Shown here: positions 16,534 through 25,166 of the stretch, piece after piece
Layout of the letters: every line of letters begins with the position of its first letter
How positions within the stretch are numbered: position 1 is the first letter of the stretch
From: an uncultured Verrucomicrobiota bacterium
GTDB lineage: Bacteria; Verrucomicrobiota; Verrucomicrobiia; Limisphaerales; UBA9464
NCBI GenBank assembly: GCA_903910585.1
Contig: CAIWAH010000237.1
Coordinates: 1 to 57,301 of the forward strand
Direction of reading: 5' to 3'
Length of the DNA: 57,301 nucleotides
Notes under the pieces: model-generated
Seen by the model: only the letters and a program-made list of their open reading frames with translations
Databases searched by the model: none
Told to the model about the DNA's origin: nothing
Translations under genes and position numbers: made by a program

Positions 16534-17628
16534 TCAGATCGCTTCGAGGATCTTGTCGAGCTTCACGTGCTTGGCGATGAGGTCCTGCACAAGGCGGATC
16601 TTTTCGGTGTCACCCGGACGGATCTTCACGGTTAGGTCATGCACCTCGCTGGCGACGCGGTAGCTGTCGCCCCGCGCGCGCAGCACCGGGCACGCCAGCG
16701 AACGCGCCAGCTTCAGCGAGGCGGCGCTGGGCTCGATGTCCTCGGCCAAGACGATGCCGGCCAGCGGACCGCCGTTTTTCAGGTATTCGGCCGCGGCCTT
16801 CAGGATGTCGTCGCGATCGCCGGGGGTGATCAACAGGACACCCGGGCGGAACAGCTTCGCCGCGTTGGTCGCACCCATCGCACCGATGATGACGCGGGTG
16901 ACGATGTTGTGGATGCCCTGCTCGCCGTTCAGCACCTCGGCATCGAGGGCTTCGCGGACCAGTTCAACCGTCGGGCTCGAAAGGATCGGCTGGTGCGGGA
17001 CCACGCCCAGCAGCTTGAGCCCCTTGCGCTTCAGGCCCTTCTCCGCGAACTCGGTGATGTAATCCAGCTTCTCCGGCAGCACCTTGTTGAGGATGACGCC
17101 GATTACCTCGACGCCCTCCTTCTCAAAGAGCGCACGGTTGAGGTTCACCTCGTCGATCGGCAGGCCGATGCCGCCGCGGGAGACGATGACGACCTTGGCG
17201 TTGAGGAGGCGTGCGACCGTGGCGTTGCTGAGATCGAACACACTGCCGACGCCGGCGTGGCCGGTGCCCTCGCAGAGCACGAACTCCTTTTCCCAGGCCA
17301 CGCGGTCGAAGGCCTTGTGGATGCGTTTGACCAGCGTTTCCCAGTTGGCGGCCTGGAGATATTTCCGCGTGAAGTCGGGCTCGACCGCAATGGGCGACAT
17401 GTCCACCAGCGGGCAGTTGAGCTTGAAGACGCGGTCCATGAGCACCGAATCCTCGTCAATCTTCTCGGCGTCCACCTCCACGAAGCGCTGGCCGACGGGC
17501 TTGATGTAGCCGACGCGGCCGAAGCGCTTCTGGAGCGCGCCGAGCAGGCCGAGGGAGTTCGTGGTCTTGCCATCATTCTGCCGCGTGGCGGCGATGAAGA
17601 CGCGCGGGGTTCTGGTGTTTAGCAGCAC
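16534..17628 (-). CDS. Phosphotransacetylase N-terminal-type regulatory ATPase (BioD-like P-loop plus DRTGG domain)
   Basis: About 364 residues from a GTG at 17628 (the first in-frame start next to the conserved RVFIAATRQNDGKTT). The N-terminal half is a dethiobiotin-synthetase-like P-loop domain (ATRQNDGKTT, KPVGQR, EGTGHAGVGS); the middle is a DRTGG domain (VTRVIIGAMGATNAAKLF, LLITPGDRDDI, GIVLAEDIEP). This is the N-terminal regulatory module of long Pta enzymes, but the catalytic PTA_PTB domain is missing and is encoded separately at 18345-19400. The two halves lie on the same strand with a PIN toxin-antitoxin pair between. It may regulate the catalytic half by allostery, as the fused domain does in long Pta. 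Confidence 0.8.
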   Translation of the reverse strand: MLLNTRTPRVFIAATRQNDGKTTNSLGLLGALQKRFGRVGYIKPVGQRFVEVDAEKIDEDSVLMDRVFKLNCPLVDMSPIAVEPDFTRKYLQAANWETLVKRIHKAFDRVAWEKEFVLCEGTGHAGVGSVFDLSNATVARLLNAKVVIVSRGGIGLPIDEVNLNRALFEKEGVEVIGVILNKVLPEKLDYITEFAEKGLKRKGLKLLGVVPHQPILSSPTVELVREALDAEVLNGEQGIHNIVTRVIIGAMGATNAAKLFRPGVLLITPGDRDDILKAAAEYLKNGGPLAGIVLAEDIEPSAASLKLARSLACPVLRARGDSYRVASEVHDLTVKIRPGDTEKIRLVQDLIAKHVKLDKILEAI

Positions 17629-17662
17629 GGGAAGGCAGGATGAAAAGTGCCCACTGACAAAC

Positions 17663-17887
17663 TCAAGATGCGACTGTCTCAGCCGCCTTGATCGTCTCGG
17701 GCGGAACGTTGAGCGGAATGCCTCGGGCCATCTCCTGCTGACGGCGCAGCAGGAAAGCAATCCAATCCTCCGTGGTGGGACCGGCCAGTTCGTGAAGGCG
17801 ACGTCGGGCCGCCCAGACTTCATTCAGGACCTCATCTTCCCCGCAAGGCGGGAGGGGATTAATCGTCGTTTCTCTGCAGGAGTTCAT
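17663..17887 (-). CDS. Small antitoxin-like protein of a PIN-domain module
   Basis: A 74-residue protein from ATG 17887, overlapping the 3' end of the PIN gene by 29 bp. It is acidic/amphipathic in its middle (EVWAARRRLHELAGPTTEDW, then IAFLLRRQQEMA), the pattern seen in the short partner proteins that follow this PIN family. Antitoxin function is inferred only from context and size; no DNA-binding fold is obvious. The order toxin first, antitoxin second is the reverse of most vapBC pairs. A longer version starting at 17968 is in frame but would lie inside the toxin gene. Confidence 0.6.
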   Translation of the reverse strand: MNSCRETTINPLPPCGEDEVLNEVWAARRRLHELAGPTTEDWIAFLLRRQQEMARGIPLNVPPETIKAAETVAS

Positions 17888-18335
17888 AGGGAGTGCAGAT
17901 TGTGGGCAATACATGGCCGGCGACTTCAGCCAGGGCGCGCAGCCGACGCTGGATGGCCGCATTGGCAATGTGCCGGCAATTCCATGTCAGGAGTATGTCG
18001 CAACGGTGGGCCGTTGCGAGGGCGATGTGGGTGGCATCCGCTTTGGCCGCCGCCGGCAGAAGTCCACTGGTGGCAATGCGGGAAAACAGGCTCAGAACCG
18101 CATCATCCACCGGGAGCATGGGCAATCCGGCAAGATAACCGAGCCGGGCCTTCGCCATATCTGGATCACCTTGGCGAACCTCATCCAACGTGATGCCCGA
18201 GGAGACGAGTTCATCGGCGGCCGACCTGCAGTTCCACCAGAGGTGCGTGGCCTCCTGGCTGGCAGCCTGGAGCAGCGCCTTCGCCGGGCGGGCCGCCAAA
18301 TAGCTTGGAATGGTGGTTTCGAGGTAGATGCGCAC
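17859..18335 (-). CDS. PIN-domain (VapC-like) ribonuclease toxin
   Basis: A 158-residue PIN protein starting MRIYLETTIPSYLAARPAKA, where the first acidic residue of the PIN site is Glu5 rather than the usual Asp. Other features are ITLDEVRQGD (second acidic residue), AAAKADATHIALATAHRCD (conserved D in KADATHIA) and LLTWNCRHIANA, the family-specific C-terminal block ending with TPYELLQ. VapC proteins cleave tRNA or rRNA with Mg2+; the target here is unknown. It begins 9 bp after the pta stop codon and overlaps the small downstream gene, so a toxin-antitoxin pair is likely. It is inserted between the two halves of phosphotransacetylase. Confidence 0.8.
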   Translation of the reverse strand: MRIYLETTIPSYLAARPAKALLQAASQEATHLWWNCRSAADELVSSGITLDEVRQGDPDMAKARLGYLAGLPMLPVDDAVLSLFSRIATSGLLPAAAKADATHIALATAHRCDILLTWNCRHIANAAIQRRLRALAEVAGHVLPTICTPYELLQRNDD

Positions 18336-18344
18336 TGCCGTTCC

Positions 18345-19400
18345 TCAAAGATCGCCCGGCAAATGCTCGCCCGCACCCGGATACAGCTTCTGATACTCGA
18401 TGCTCTGAAGGCCGGTGATCGCGGCCACGCCGAGGATGTCGTGGGCGCTGCTGCCGCGCGACACGTCGGCGGCCGGGCGGTCGAGGCCGTTCAGGATCTG
18501 GCCGTAGGCATTGGCGCGGGCGATGTGCTGGATGAGCTTGCTCGCGATGTTGCCGGAATTGAGGTCCGGGAAAATCAGGCAGTTGGCCTTACCGGCGACC
18601 TGGCTGTCGGGCAGCTTGCGGGCTGCGATTTCGGGCACGAGCGCGGAGTCCACCTGGAGTTCGCCGTCGAATTCCGCCTCGAAGAACGCCTCCTCCGCCT
18701 TCTGCCGGGCCAGCGCCGTGGCGGCCTTCACCTTGAGCACGCTCGGATGCTGGGCGCTGCCGTGGGTCGAGTAGCTGAGGAACGCCACGCGCGGCTTCAC
18801 GTTCGAAATCTGCCGGGCGAGGCGGGCAGTGCTCAGGCCGATTTCCGCAAGCTGCTCCACCGTGGGGTCGGGAATGACACCGCAGTCGCCCATGAACAGC
18901 ACGCCCCGTTCGCCGAAACGCGTGTCCTCGACCTCCATGATCATGCAGGACGAGGCGGTCGTCGTCTTGGGCGCCACCTTGATGATCTGGAACAGCGGCC
19001 GGAGCACGCTGCCGGAAATCTCGCTCGTGCCGGACACCAGTCCGTCCGCCTGCTTCATGGCAACCATCATCGCGCCGAAGTAGTTGGGCTTGCTCATGGC
19101 CTCCCGGGCCTCGGGTTCCTGCACGCCCTTCGAGCGGCGCAGCAGCAGGAACCGCTGCACGAAGCTCTCCAGGTCGGGGCTTTCGGCGGGATTGATGATG
19201 CGGATGCCCTCGAGGGAGACGTTGAGCGCGGACGCAGCCTCCTTGATGGCGGAGCGCTCGCCCAAAAGGATGGGCACGCCCAAGCGCAGCGAATGAAACT
19301 GCCGGGCCGCCTGGAGCACCCGCGGTTCGGTGCCTTCCGGGAAGACGATCCGTTTGGGATGCCGTTGGAGCTTTTCGTAAACGCCGCCGATGAAGCGCAT
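18345..19400 (-). CDS. pta: Phosphate acetyltransferase, catalytic domain
   Basis: A 351-residue PTA_PTB protein starting at ATG 19400 (MRFIGGVYEKLQRHPKRIVF). It converts acetyl-CoA and phosphate to acetyl phosphate. Characteristic segments: VFPEGTEPRVLQAA, the GMMVAMKQADGLVSG-like AMMVAMKQADGLVSGT, MIMEVED, FMGDCGVIPDPT, FLSYSTHGSAQHPS and NCLIFPDLNSGNIASKLIQ. Length and content match the short (catalytic-only) Pta. The N-terminal regulatory half normally present in long Pta is a separate gene at 16534-17628. No acetate kinase gene is in the window, so the partner for acetate metabolism is elsewhere. The divergent rhodanese starts 81 bp away, leaving a short shared promoter region. Confidence 0.9.
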   Translation of the reverse strand: MRFIGGVYEKLQRHPKRIVFPEGTEPRVLQAARQFHSLRLGVPILLGERSAIKEAASALNVSLEGIRIINPAESPDLESFVQRFLLLRRSKGVQEPEAREAMSKPNYFGAMMVAMKQADGLVSGTSEISGSVLRPLFQIIKVAPKTTTASSCMIMEVEDTRFGERGVLFMGDCGVIPDPTVEQLAEIGLSTARLARQISNVKPRVAFLSYSTHGSAQHPSVLKVKAATALARQKAEEAFFEAEFDGELQVDSALVPEIAARKLPDSQVAGKANCLIFPDLNSGNIASKLIQHIARANAYGQILNGLDRPAADVSRGSSAHDILGVAAITGLQSIEYQKLYPGAGEHLPGDL

Positions 19401-19480
19401 GGGCGACAGGTAGGCGACCCGCCGCCAAAGTGCAATTGCCATCCCCGCCCCCGTGGGCAAGGTTCCGGCATCAATTTGCC

Positions 19481-19888
19481 ATGAAACTCTTCGCCCTGTT
19501 CGCCTCGCTGATCTGCGCCATCCAGTCCTTCGGCGCCGATAGCAAACCCGGAGCCGCCGCCGAGAAGAAGGCCGGCGTGAAGAACGTGAACGTCGAGGAA
19601 TTCGACCGCCTGCGGCAGCAGAAGGACACCGTCGTGCTCGACGTGCGCACCGCCGACGAATACGCCGACGGCCACCTGAAGGATTCCGTGCTGATCGACC
19701 TTCGGTCGGCCGACTTCGCGGAACGCATCGGCAAGCTCGACAAGAGCAAGACCTACCTCGTGCACTGCGCCGCCGGCGGCCGCAGCGCCCGCGCCTGCTC
19801 GAAGATGGACGCCCTCGGCTTCAAGACCGTGAACCTCGAAGGCGGCCTCGGCGCCTGGAAGGACGCGGGCAAGCCAGTGGAAAAGTGA
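19481..19888 (+). CDS. Secreted single-domain rhodanese
   Basis: A 135-residue protein from ATG 19481 with a signal peptide (KLFALFASLICAIQSFG). The rhodanese fold is clear: VVLDVRTADEYADGHLKDSV, LIDLRSADF, and the active-site loop HCAAGGRSARAC with the persulfide-forming Cys followed by G-G-R. The C-terminal GGLGAWKDAGKPV is the usual end of single-domain rhodaneses. It probably transfers sulfane sulfur in the periplasm, but the acceptor is unknown. It is convergent with the PQQ propeller gene, whose stop codon is only 16 bp away. Confidence 0.85.
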   Translation: MKLFALFASLICAIQSFGADSKPGAAAEKKAGVKNVNVEEFDRLRQQKDTVVLDVRTADEYADGHLKDSVLIDLRSADFAERIGKLDKSKTYLVHCAAGGRSARACSKMDALGFKTVNLEGGLGAWKDAGKPVEK

Positions 19889-19904
19889 GCGGCCCTGCCG
19901 GGCA

Positions 19905-21485
19905 TCACTCCGTGACGACGGGCAGCAGGTAACAGACAGCCTCCTGGTCGTTTCGGGTGATCAGATACGGGCCGGCCAAGGCCGGGTTGTTCCACGTTTT
20001 GGAGGACAGCGCTTCCAACCGGCCCAGCTCCGCGAAGCCGTCCGGCCTTGCTTCGGCCAGCGACACGAAGCCGGTTTCGGCTTGGATGAGCACCAGATCG
20101 TCCACCAGCAGGCTCTGGCCGGAACCGTAGCGGCCGTCCTTCCACAATCGCTTTCCGGAAGCGACTTCGACACACGCCAAGAACCCGTCGTCGAGGCCGT
20201 AGAGGTGGCCATCGCGCACCGCGACGTTGTTGAACTGGGTCTTCATGCTCCGACCACGCCAAAGCTCCGTCGCCGTGCCGGTCCCGTCGGCCGAAAACTG
20301 AACCTCAATGAGCAGACAGCCCATCGAGTAGCCGGCCGAGAGGAACACGCGGTTGGAACTGACCACCAGCGGCTGCGAGCACTTCGGCCACTTCTCGTTG
20401 CCCCACGCGAATTCCCACAGGCGCTTGCCCGTGGCCGGGTCGAGTCCGGCCACCGCCCGCGCCCCGTTCACGAGGATTTGCGGGCGCCCGGCCAAAGTGA
20501 CCGCCGCGGGCGACGCATAGGTGGCGGCATCCCCGTTGTCCGACCAGAGGAACGCGCCGGTGTCGGCCGCATAAGCAAGGGTTCCCCGCACGGAAGTGGT
20601 GCCGCCGGAAACAATCACCCGACCGTCCGCCACGAGCGGAGAAGCACTCTTGCCCCACGTCAGGTTGTCGAGGCGGTTGGTCGCCAGCACATCCACCGAC
20701 CAAACGGAGCGGCCCGTGGCGAGGTCCAGGCAGTCGAGGATGCCCGTCGCCCCGAAGGCATAGACCCGATTTCCCGAAATCGTCGGCGTTGCCCGCGGCC
20801 CGTCACCGCCCTGCCATTCGCGGAACCGCGTGCGGTTCGTGTGCGCCCAGACCGGTTCTCCGCCGGTCAACGTGCGGGCGGTCACCAACTCGTCTTCGCC
20901 GCGCTGCTCCTGCGTGATGGCAAGTCCGTCGGCCACCACAAAGCCCGACCAACCCAGACCCACCGGACGCCGCCAAAGCTCCTTCGGCGGCTGGGACTTC
21001 CAGTCGCGGGCCAGTTTCGCGCCGGTTACCTGACCATCGCGATCGGGTCCAAGGAACTGCGGAAAACGGAAGCGCGTCTCTGGCGACGCGATGGTCGTGT
21101 TGGTGCGAGCCGCGGGCTCGGTGGGCAGCACTGCCAGCCGTTCGTCCGCAGTGGGCGACCACCGCCAGACAAACCGCGGCAGGCCGGTGCCGCTCACGGT
21201 TCCTTCCACCCGGGTCAGCAGGCGGAATCCGCCCACCGCCACCGCAAACCCGACCAGCAACAGCGCGCGCTGCCACCAGCGCCAGCCGCTGAACAGCACC
21301 AGCCAGAACAGTTGGGCCACCACGCCGAGCCCGACCGCGAGCGCGAGAAACCAGGCGCGGAGGTTCCAGTCGAGATCCTGACGGGACTGGATCAGCCCCA
21401 GCGCGAGCACGGTCAGCCCGAGCAGAACGACCGGCCCCAGCCAGCGGCGGCGGGAAGTGGCCTTCGGAGAAACAGCGTCACTCAC
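19905..21485 (-). CDS. PQQ-like beta-propeller protein with N-terminal membrane helices
   Basis: About 526 residues from GTG 21485 (VSDAVSPKATSRRRW); a longer frame reaches upstream but contains no recognisable sequence. The N-terminal ~100 residues have three hydrophobic segments (LGPVVLLGLTVLALGLI; FLALAVGLGVVAQLFWLVLF; ALLLVGFAVAVGGF). Then comes a PQQ-type propeller with typical blade ends: FPQFLGPDRDGQVTG, LDCLDLATGRSVW, LAYAADTGAFLW and VAGLDPATGKRLWE. These proteins, common in PVC bacteria, resemble quinoprotein dehydrogenases or BamB, but residues for PQQ and metal binding are not evident, so a binding or assembly role is as likely as catalysis. A second, unlinked propeller gene is at 48006. 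Confidence 0.8.
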   Translation of the reverse strand: MSDAVSPKATSRRRWLGPVVLLGLTVLALGLIQSRQDLDWNLRAWFLALAVGLGVVAQLFWLVLFSGWRWWQRALLLVGFAVAVGGFRLLTRVEGTVSGTGLPRFVWRWSPTADERLAVLPTEPAARTNTTIASPETRFRFPQFLGPDRDGQVTGAKLARDWKSQPPKELWRRPVGLGWSGFVVADGLAITQEQRGEDELVTARTLTGGEPVWAHTNRTRFREWQGGDGPRATPTISGNRVYAFGATGILDCLDLATGRSVWSVDVLATNRLDNLTWGKSASPLVADGRVIVSGGTTSVRGTLAYAADTGAFLWSDNGDAATYASPAAVTLAGRPQILVNGARAVAGLDPATGKRLWEFAWGNEKWPKCSQPLVVSSNRVFLSAGYSMGCLLIEVQFSADGTGTATELWRGRSMKTQFNNVAVRDGHLYGLDDGFLACVEVASGKRLWKDGRYGSGQSLLVDDLVLIQAETGFVSLAEARPDGFAELGRLEALSSKTWNNPALAGPYLITRNDQEAVCYLLPVVTE

Positions 21486-21737
21486 CGGGACAGCTTCCGC
21501 GAAATCCCCGGGGAAGCAATCGGGAGCGGCTTTCGGCGCCGGCCCGCCCCCTGTGTGCCGCCGGCATCTTGCCGGCGGACCCCATGAACCAGAACGGGCT
21601 GACCTCAGCGGGCAACCCATGCGGGCATCTGCGTCGGCAAGACCGCTTCGGAAATATCCGCACCGCCCCGTTCTGCACTCCGCGCTTTCCGCAGGCCGCC
21701 TTCTCCGGCATTGCTCAGCCCCGCGCCGCGCGCCCGC

Positions 21738-22523
21738 ATGAAGCTCCTGTTCTCCGAAGCCGTCCCCGACTACGCGCACTACTGCTATCCGTATGCGGTG
21801 TGGGGCTTCCTGGAGCCGGGCGAAACGCCGGCGGATGCCTACGCGGCGGGTTTTCTCCCCGGACTGCCGACCCTGGAACGGTTCTACCTGGCCCGGCAGA
21901 TCCGCATTCCGCTCGCCGGCTGGAAACCCAATTCCGAAAACCGCCGCGTGCTCCGCAAGTCGGACGGGCTGCGCTGCACGCTGATTCCGCGGGCCGATTT
22001 CGACTACACCGAAACCCGGCGCGACGCGTGGCTCGCCTACGCCGCCGCGAAGTGGGGCGAAGGAGTCATGCCCCGCGAACGGCTCGACCGGCTCATGACG
22101 GGCGCGGTCGTCAATCACCTGCTCCATTTCACCGACGCCACCGGCGCCGATGCGGGAACCGCCCTTTGCTACGTCGAGTCGCCGCGCGTCGCCCACTACT
22201 ACTACGCCTTCTATCCGCTCAGCGCGGAGACCCGGCACCACGGCATGGCGATGATGACCCGGGCAGTCGAACACTTCGCCCAGGCAGGACTGGAGCACCT
22301 CTACCTCGGCACGTGTTATTCGGAGATGGCGCTCTACAAGACGCAGTTTGAGCCGTTGGAGTTTTTCAACGGCTTCCGCTGGTCGGACAAACTCGATGAG
22401 CTGAAGCAGTTGGTCCGCACGTCACTGCCCGCCGGCAAACACCGCTGCGAAATGCCCGAGTTTCTCGAACTTCAGCCTGCCCCGCTGGCCGAGCTCGCCG
22501 CCCGGAGCCGGTTTCGCATCTGA
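21738..22523 (+). CDS. Arginyl-tRNA-protein transferase C-terminal/GNAT-like protein
   Basis: A 261-residue cytosolic protein from ATG 21738 (MKLLFSEAVPDYAHY). The C-terminal half has a GNAT-like core similar to Ate/Bpt-type aminoacyl-tRNA-protein transferases: YYYAFYPLSAETRHHGMAMM, HLYLGTCYSEMALYKTQFEP and LEFFNGFRW. In the transferases this part positions the aminoacyl-tRNA. The N-terminal domain lacks the Cys-rich cluster of Ate1. The substrate, whether an N-terminal Asp/Glu of a target protein or something else, is not predictable, and I am not certain it is a transferase. It is divergent from the PQQ gene with a 252-bp gap. Confidence 0.6.
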   Translation: MKLLFSEAVPDYAHYCYPYAVWGFLEPGETPADAYAAGFLPGLPTLERFYLARQIRIPLAGWKPNSENRRVLRKSDGLRCTLIPRADFDYTETRRDAWLAYAAAKWGEGVMPRERLDRLMTGAVVNHLLHFTDATGADAGTALCYVESPRVAHYYYAFYPLSAETRHHGMAMMTRAVEHFAQAGLEHLYLGTCYSEMALYKTQFEPLEFFNGFRWSDKLDELKQLVRTSLPAGKHRCEMPEFLELQPAPLAELAARSRFRI

Positions 22524-22541
22524 AACGTCCGGCGGTTTCCG

Positions 22542-23168
22542 TCAATCCGCCTTCGCCACGTAGCCGGCGATCAGCGTGCCAACGACGATCTGGAGTCCCA
22601 TGCTCAACAGCGTTGGCCCGCCGCCTTCGCCGGCCATGAACCCCGCGACGAAGACGCTCAGCACCAATCCCGCCAGCGCGCAAACTGCCGCGCCACCGAC
22701 CAGCAGCCACGAATCGTAACCACGCGATACCCGGCTCACGGTGAAGCCCACCACCCAGCCCAAGCCGGCCAGCAGCCAGCCGGTCAGCCGGCGGGCACCG
22801 CGCGAGGCGTCACCGAGCTTGGCTTCAATCGCACCAAAGATGGCCCCGGCGAGCAGCGCCACGACGAAGCCGCTGACCAAGGCCTTGATCACCACCGCGG
22901 ACTCGCTCGGGCCATCGTCAGCCACCGGTGGCAGGGGCGTCAGCGCGGGCGCGGATGCGGCCGGGGCCGGCAGGTGTTGCGCCAGGAACTGGTTCACCGG
23001 CACCCAGTCGGGCAAGCCTTCGTGCCAAACCTGAGCCTCCGCGGTGATGGTCCCGAGCTGCAGCATTTCGGCGACGGCGGCGGGCGGGAACGGGCCGAGC
23101 TGGTTGCCTTGGAAATGGACGAGGAGTTGCACGGTCTGAACCCAAGCAACCCGGTTTCCGCCGGTCAA
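22542..23168 (-). CDS. GYF_2-domain membrane protein
   Basis: A ~200-residue protein. The N-terminal ~50 residues form a GYF_2 (DUF4339) domain: LLVHFQGNQLGPFPPAAVAE then AQVWHEGLPDWVPVNQFL. A Pro/Ala linker follows and then about four membrane segments (VVIKALVSGFVVALLAGAIF, RLTGWLLAGLGWVVGFTVS, WLLVGGAAVCALAGLVLSVF, LLSMGLQIVVGTLIAGYVA). The GYF_2 domain is thought to bind proline-rich peptides, the membrane part is of unknown function. The start is uncertain: ATG 23168, or GTG 23132 directly before the GYF domain. It is divergent from the ceramidase-like gene. Confidence 0.7.
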   Translation of the reverse strand: MTGGNRVAWVQTVQLLVHFQGNQLGPFPPAAVAEMLQLGTITAEAQVWHEGLPDWVPVNQFLAQHLPAPAASAPALTPLPPVADDGPSESAVVIKALVSGFVVALLAGAIFGAIEAKLGDASRGARRLTGWLLAGLGWVVGFTVSRVSRGYDSWLLVGGAAVCALAGLVLSVFVAGFMAGEGGGPTLLSMGLQIVVGTLIAGYVAKAD

Positions 23169-23230
23169 TCCGGCTCCGCTTACCCTGACTCGGCGCTTCT
23201 CGACGACCGCACGGACGGTAGGGTCGCGCC

Positions 23231-24580
23231 ATGCGCTTCCTCCTTCTGACCCTGCTCGCCGTCACGTCGCTGGCCCCGCTGCGGGCGGACGGTCTGCGGG
23301 TGGCCACCTTCGACACGGACGTCACGCCCCCGGTCGGCACCCGGATGGCCTACGATCCGGTGACGAACACCTGGGACATGAGCCTGCGCGGCCGCGGCAT
23401 CGTGCTGCTGGGGGCCGGCGAACCCATCGTGCTCTGCGCGCTGGACTGGATCGGCATCGCCAACGAGGGCCACGACGCTTTCCGCCGCGAACTCGCCGCC
23501 GCTGCTGGCACCACCGTGCAGCGCGTGACCGTCCACACGCTGCACCAGCACGACGCGCCGGACTGCGACTTCGGCGCCGAAAAGATCCTGAAGGACGAGG
23601 GACTCGACGCCCTGAACTTCGAGGGCGGCTTCCAGCGCGAGGCCCTGAAGCGGCTGGCGCAGGCGGTGCGGGAATCCCTACCCCGTGCCCAGACCGTCAC
23701 CGAGGTCGGCTTCGGCCAGGCGCCCGTGTTTCAGGTCGCGTCGAACCGCCGCATCTTCGGGCCCGACGGCAAGGTCCGCGCCGTGCGCTACACGGCGGCT
23801 CCGGACCCGAAGCTCCGCGCGGAACCCGAGGGCACGATTGATCCGCTCGTCTCGCTGGTCAGCTTCTGGAACACCAACCGGCCGGTCGCGGTGCTCAGCT
23901 ATTACGCCACGCATCCGCAGAGCTATTACCGGACCGGCATTCCGAACCCCGACTTCCCGGGCATCGCGCGATTTCTTCGCCAACTGGCCGTGCCGCAGGC
24001 ATTGCACGTCCACTTCAACGGCGCCGGCGGTAACCTCGGCGCGGGCAAATACAACGACGGTTCGCCCGAGAACCGCCGCCTGCTCGCCGAACGCATGGCT
24101 GACGGCATGAAGCGCGCCTGGGAAGCCACCCAGCGGCGCCCACTCACGGCGTCGGACGTGGGCTGGCGGATCGAGGCGGCGGCGTTGCCCGCGTCGAAGC
24201 ACCTCGACGAAGCCAAGCTGGTCGCGGAACTCAAGGGGCGTTCTGCGCCCTTCCTGACCCGCGGCGAAGCGTCGCGTCTCTCGTGGCTCCGGCGCTGCGA
24301 GGCGGGTCACCGGATCGAAATCGGCTGCCTCGCCCTGGGCGACGCCCGCGTGGTGCATCTGCCGGGCGAACTCTTCGTGGAATACCAGCTCGCCGCGAAG
24401 TCCGAGCGTCCGGGACGCTTTGTCGCCATGGCGGCCTACGGCGACTACGGCCCATGGTATATCGGCACCGAGCGCGCCTACACCGAGGGCGGTTACGAGA
24501 CGGAGCCGCGGAGTTCAAACGTCGCGCCGGAAGTGGAAGGCGTGCTGCTCGGCGCCATCCGCAAGCTGCTGAAGGATTGA
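23231..24580 (+). CDS. Secreted neutral/alkaline ceramidase-like hydrolase
   Basis: A 449-residue protein with a signal peptide (MRFLLLTLLAVTSLAPLRA). It has the N-terminal domain pattern of neutral/alkaline non-lysosomal ceramidases: DTDVTPPVGTRM, the metal-binding region VHTLHQHDAPD (His and Asp ligands), SYYATHPQSYYRTG and a C-terminal GELFVEYQL followed by AYGDYGPWYIGTE. Many verrucomicrobial and planctomycetal proteins carry only this domain and are annotated as ceramidase-like; whether they cleave sphingolipids is unknown. The gene is followed within 40 bp by the convergent small membrane protein gene. Confidence 0.75.
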   Translation: MRFLLLTLLAVTSLAPLRADGLRVATFDTDVTPPVGTRMAYDPVTNTWDMSLRGRGIVLLGAGEPIVLCALDWIGIANEGHDAFRRELAAAAGTTVQRVTVHTLHQHDAPDCDFGAEKILKDEGLDALNFEGGFQREALKRLAQAVRESLPRAQTVTEVGFGQAPVFQVASNRRIFGPDGKVRAVRYTAAPDPKLRAEPEGTIDPLVSLVSFWNTNRPVAVLSYYATHPQSYYRTGIPNPDFPGIARFLRQLAVPQALHVHFNGAGGNLGAGKYNDGSPENRRLLAERMADGMKRAWEATQRRPLTASDVGWRIEAAALPASKHLDEAKLVAELKGRSAPFLTRGEASRLSWLRRCEAGHRIEIGCLALGDARVVHLPGELFVEYQLAAKSERPGRFVAMAAYGDYGPWYIGTERAYTEGGYETEPRSSNVAPEVEGVLLGAIRKLLKD

Positions 24581-24620
24581 GCGGCCCCGGTATGTCACTG
24601 GCGGTTTACGAAGCGACGAT

Positions 24621-25052
24621 TCACCGGACAACCGCATCCGGACGAAGGCGACCAACCCAAGTCTGGCCCAGCCAGGCCATCGGCAGGCAGGCGAGCATCA
24701 GGTCCGCCGCCATGAACCATTTCGGCGCCGGGATCATGAAACACGCCGCGATGCCGCCGAGCAGGAAGAACCCGCCGACGATTCCCGCGGCCAGCTTGCG
24801 GGCCGCACCGGCCACCCAACCGGCGGCAATCACGCCTGCGAGCGTGCCGAGCGCGTGGGCCAGAAACGGGAACAGGAAATGCCGGGGTTCAAACAGGTGC
24901 ATCGAGACTCGGAGGCTTTCCGGATCGTTCACGTTCACCCCAGCGGGCGGCGGAATCACGAGGGGTGAAATCATCACCAGCGCCATGTTGACCACGCCAC
25001 CCAGCACCACGCCCACGATCACGGCGAGGATCCGTCGCAAGAGGGGATTCAT
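24621..25052 (-). CDS. Small four-helix membrane protein, function unknown
   Basis: A 143-residue protein with four predicted membrane segments (ILAVIVGVVLGGVVNMALVM; FLAHALGTLAGVIAAGWVAG; LAAGIVGGFFLLGGIAACFM; ADLMLACLPMAWLG). No family is recognised. It converges with the ceramidase-like gene and is divergent from the ABC-2 permease pair. Confidence 0.65.
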   Translation of the reverse strand: MNPLLRRILAVIVGVVLGGVVNMALVMISPLVIPPPAGVNVNDPESLRVSMHLFEPRHFLFPFLAHALGTLAGVIAAGWVAGAARKLAAGIVGGFFLLGGIAACFMIPAPKWFMAADLMLACLPMAWLGQTWVGRLRPDAVVR

Positions 25053-25166
25053 GCAGGCCCGGCGTTAGCGGCCGCAGTGAATTCGGGCAAGCGGCGACTT
25101 CGGCGGGAACGCTGGCACACTTCGGATTTTCCCGCGGCCAATTCTCCGCCATGCTGCCGGCCGCGC

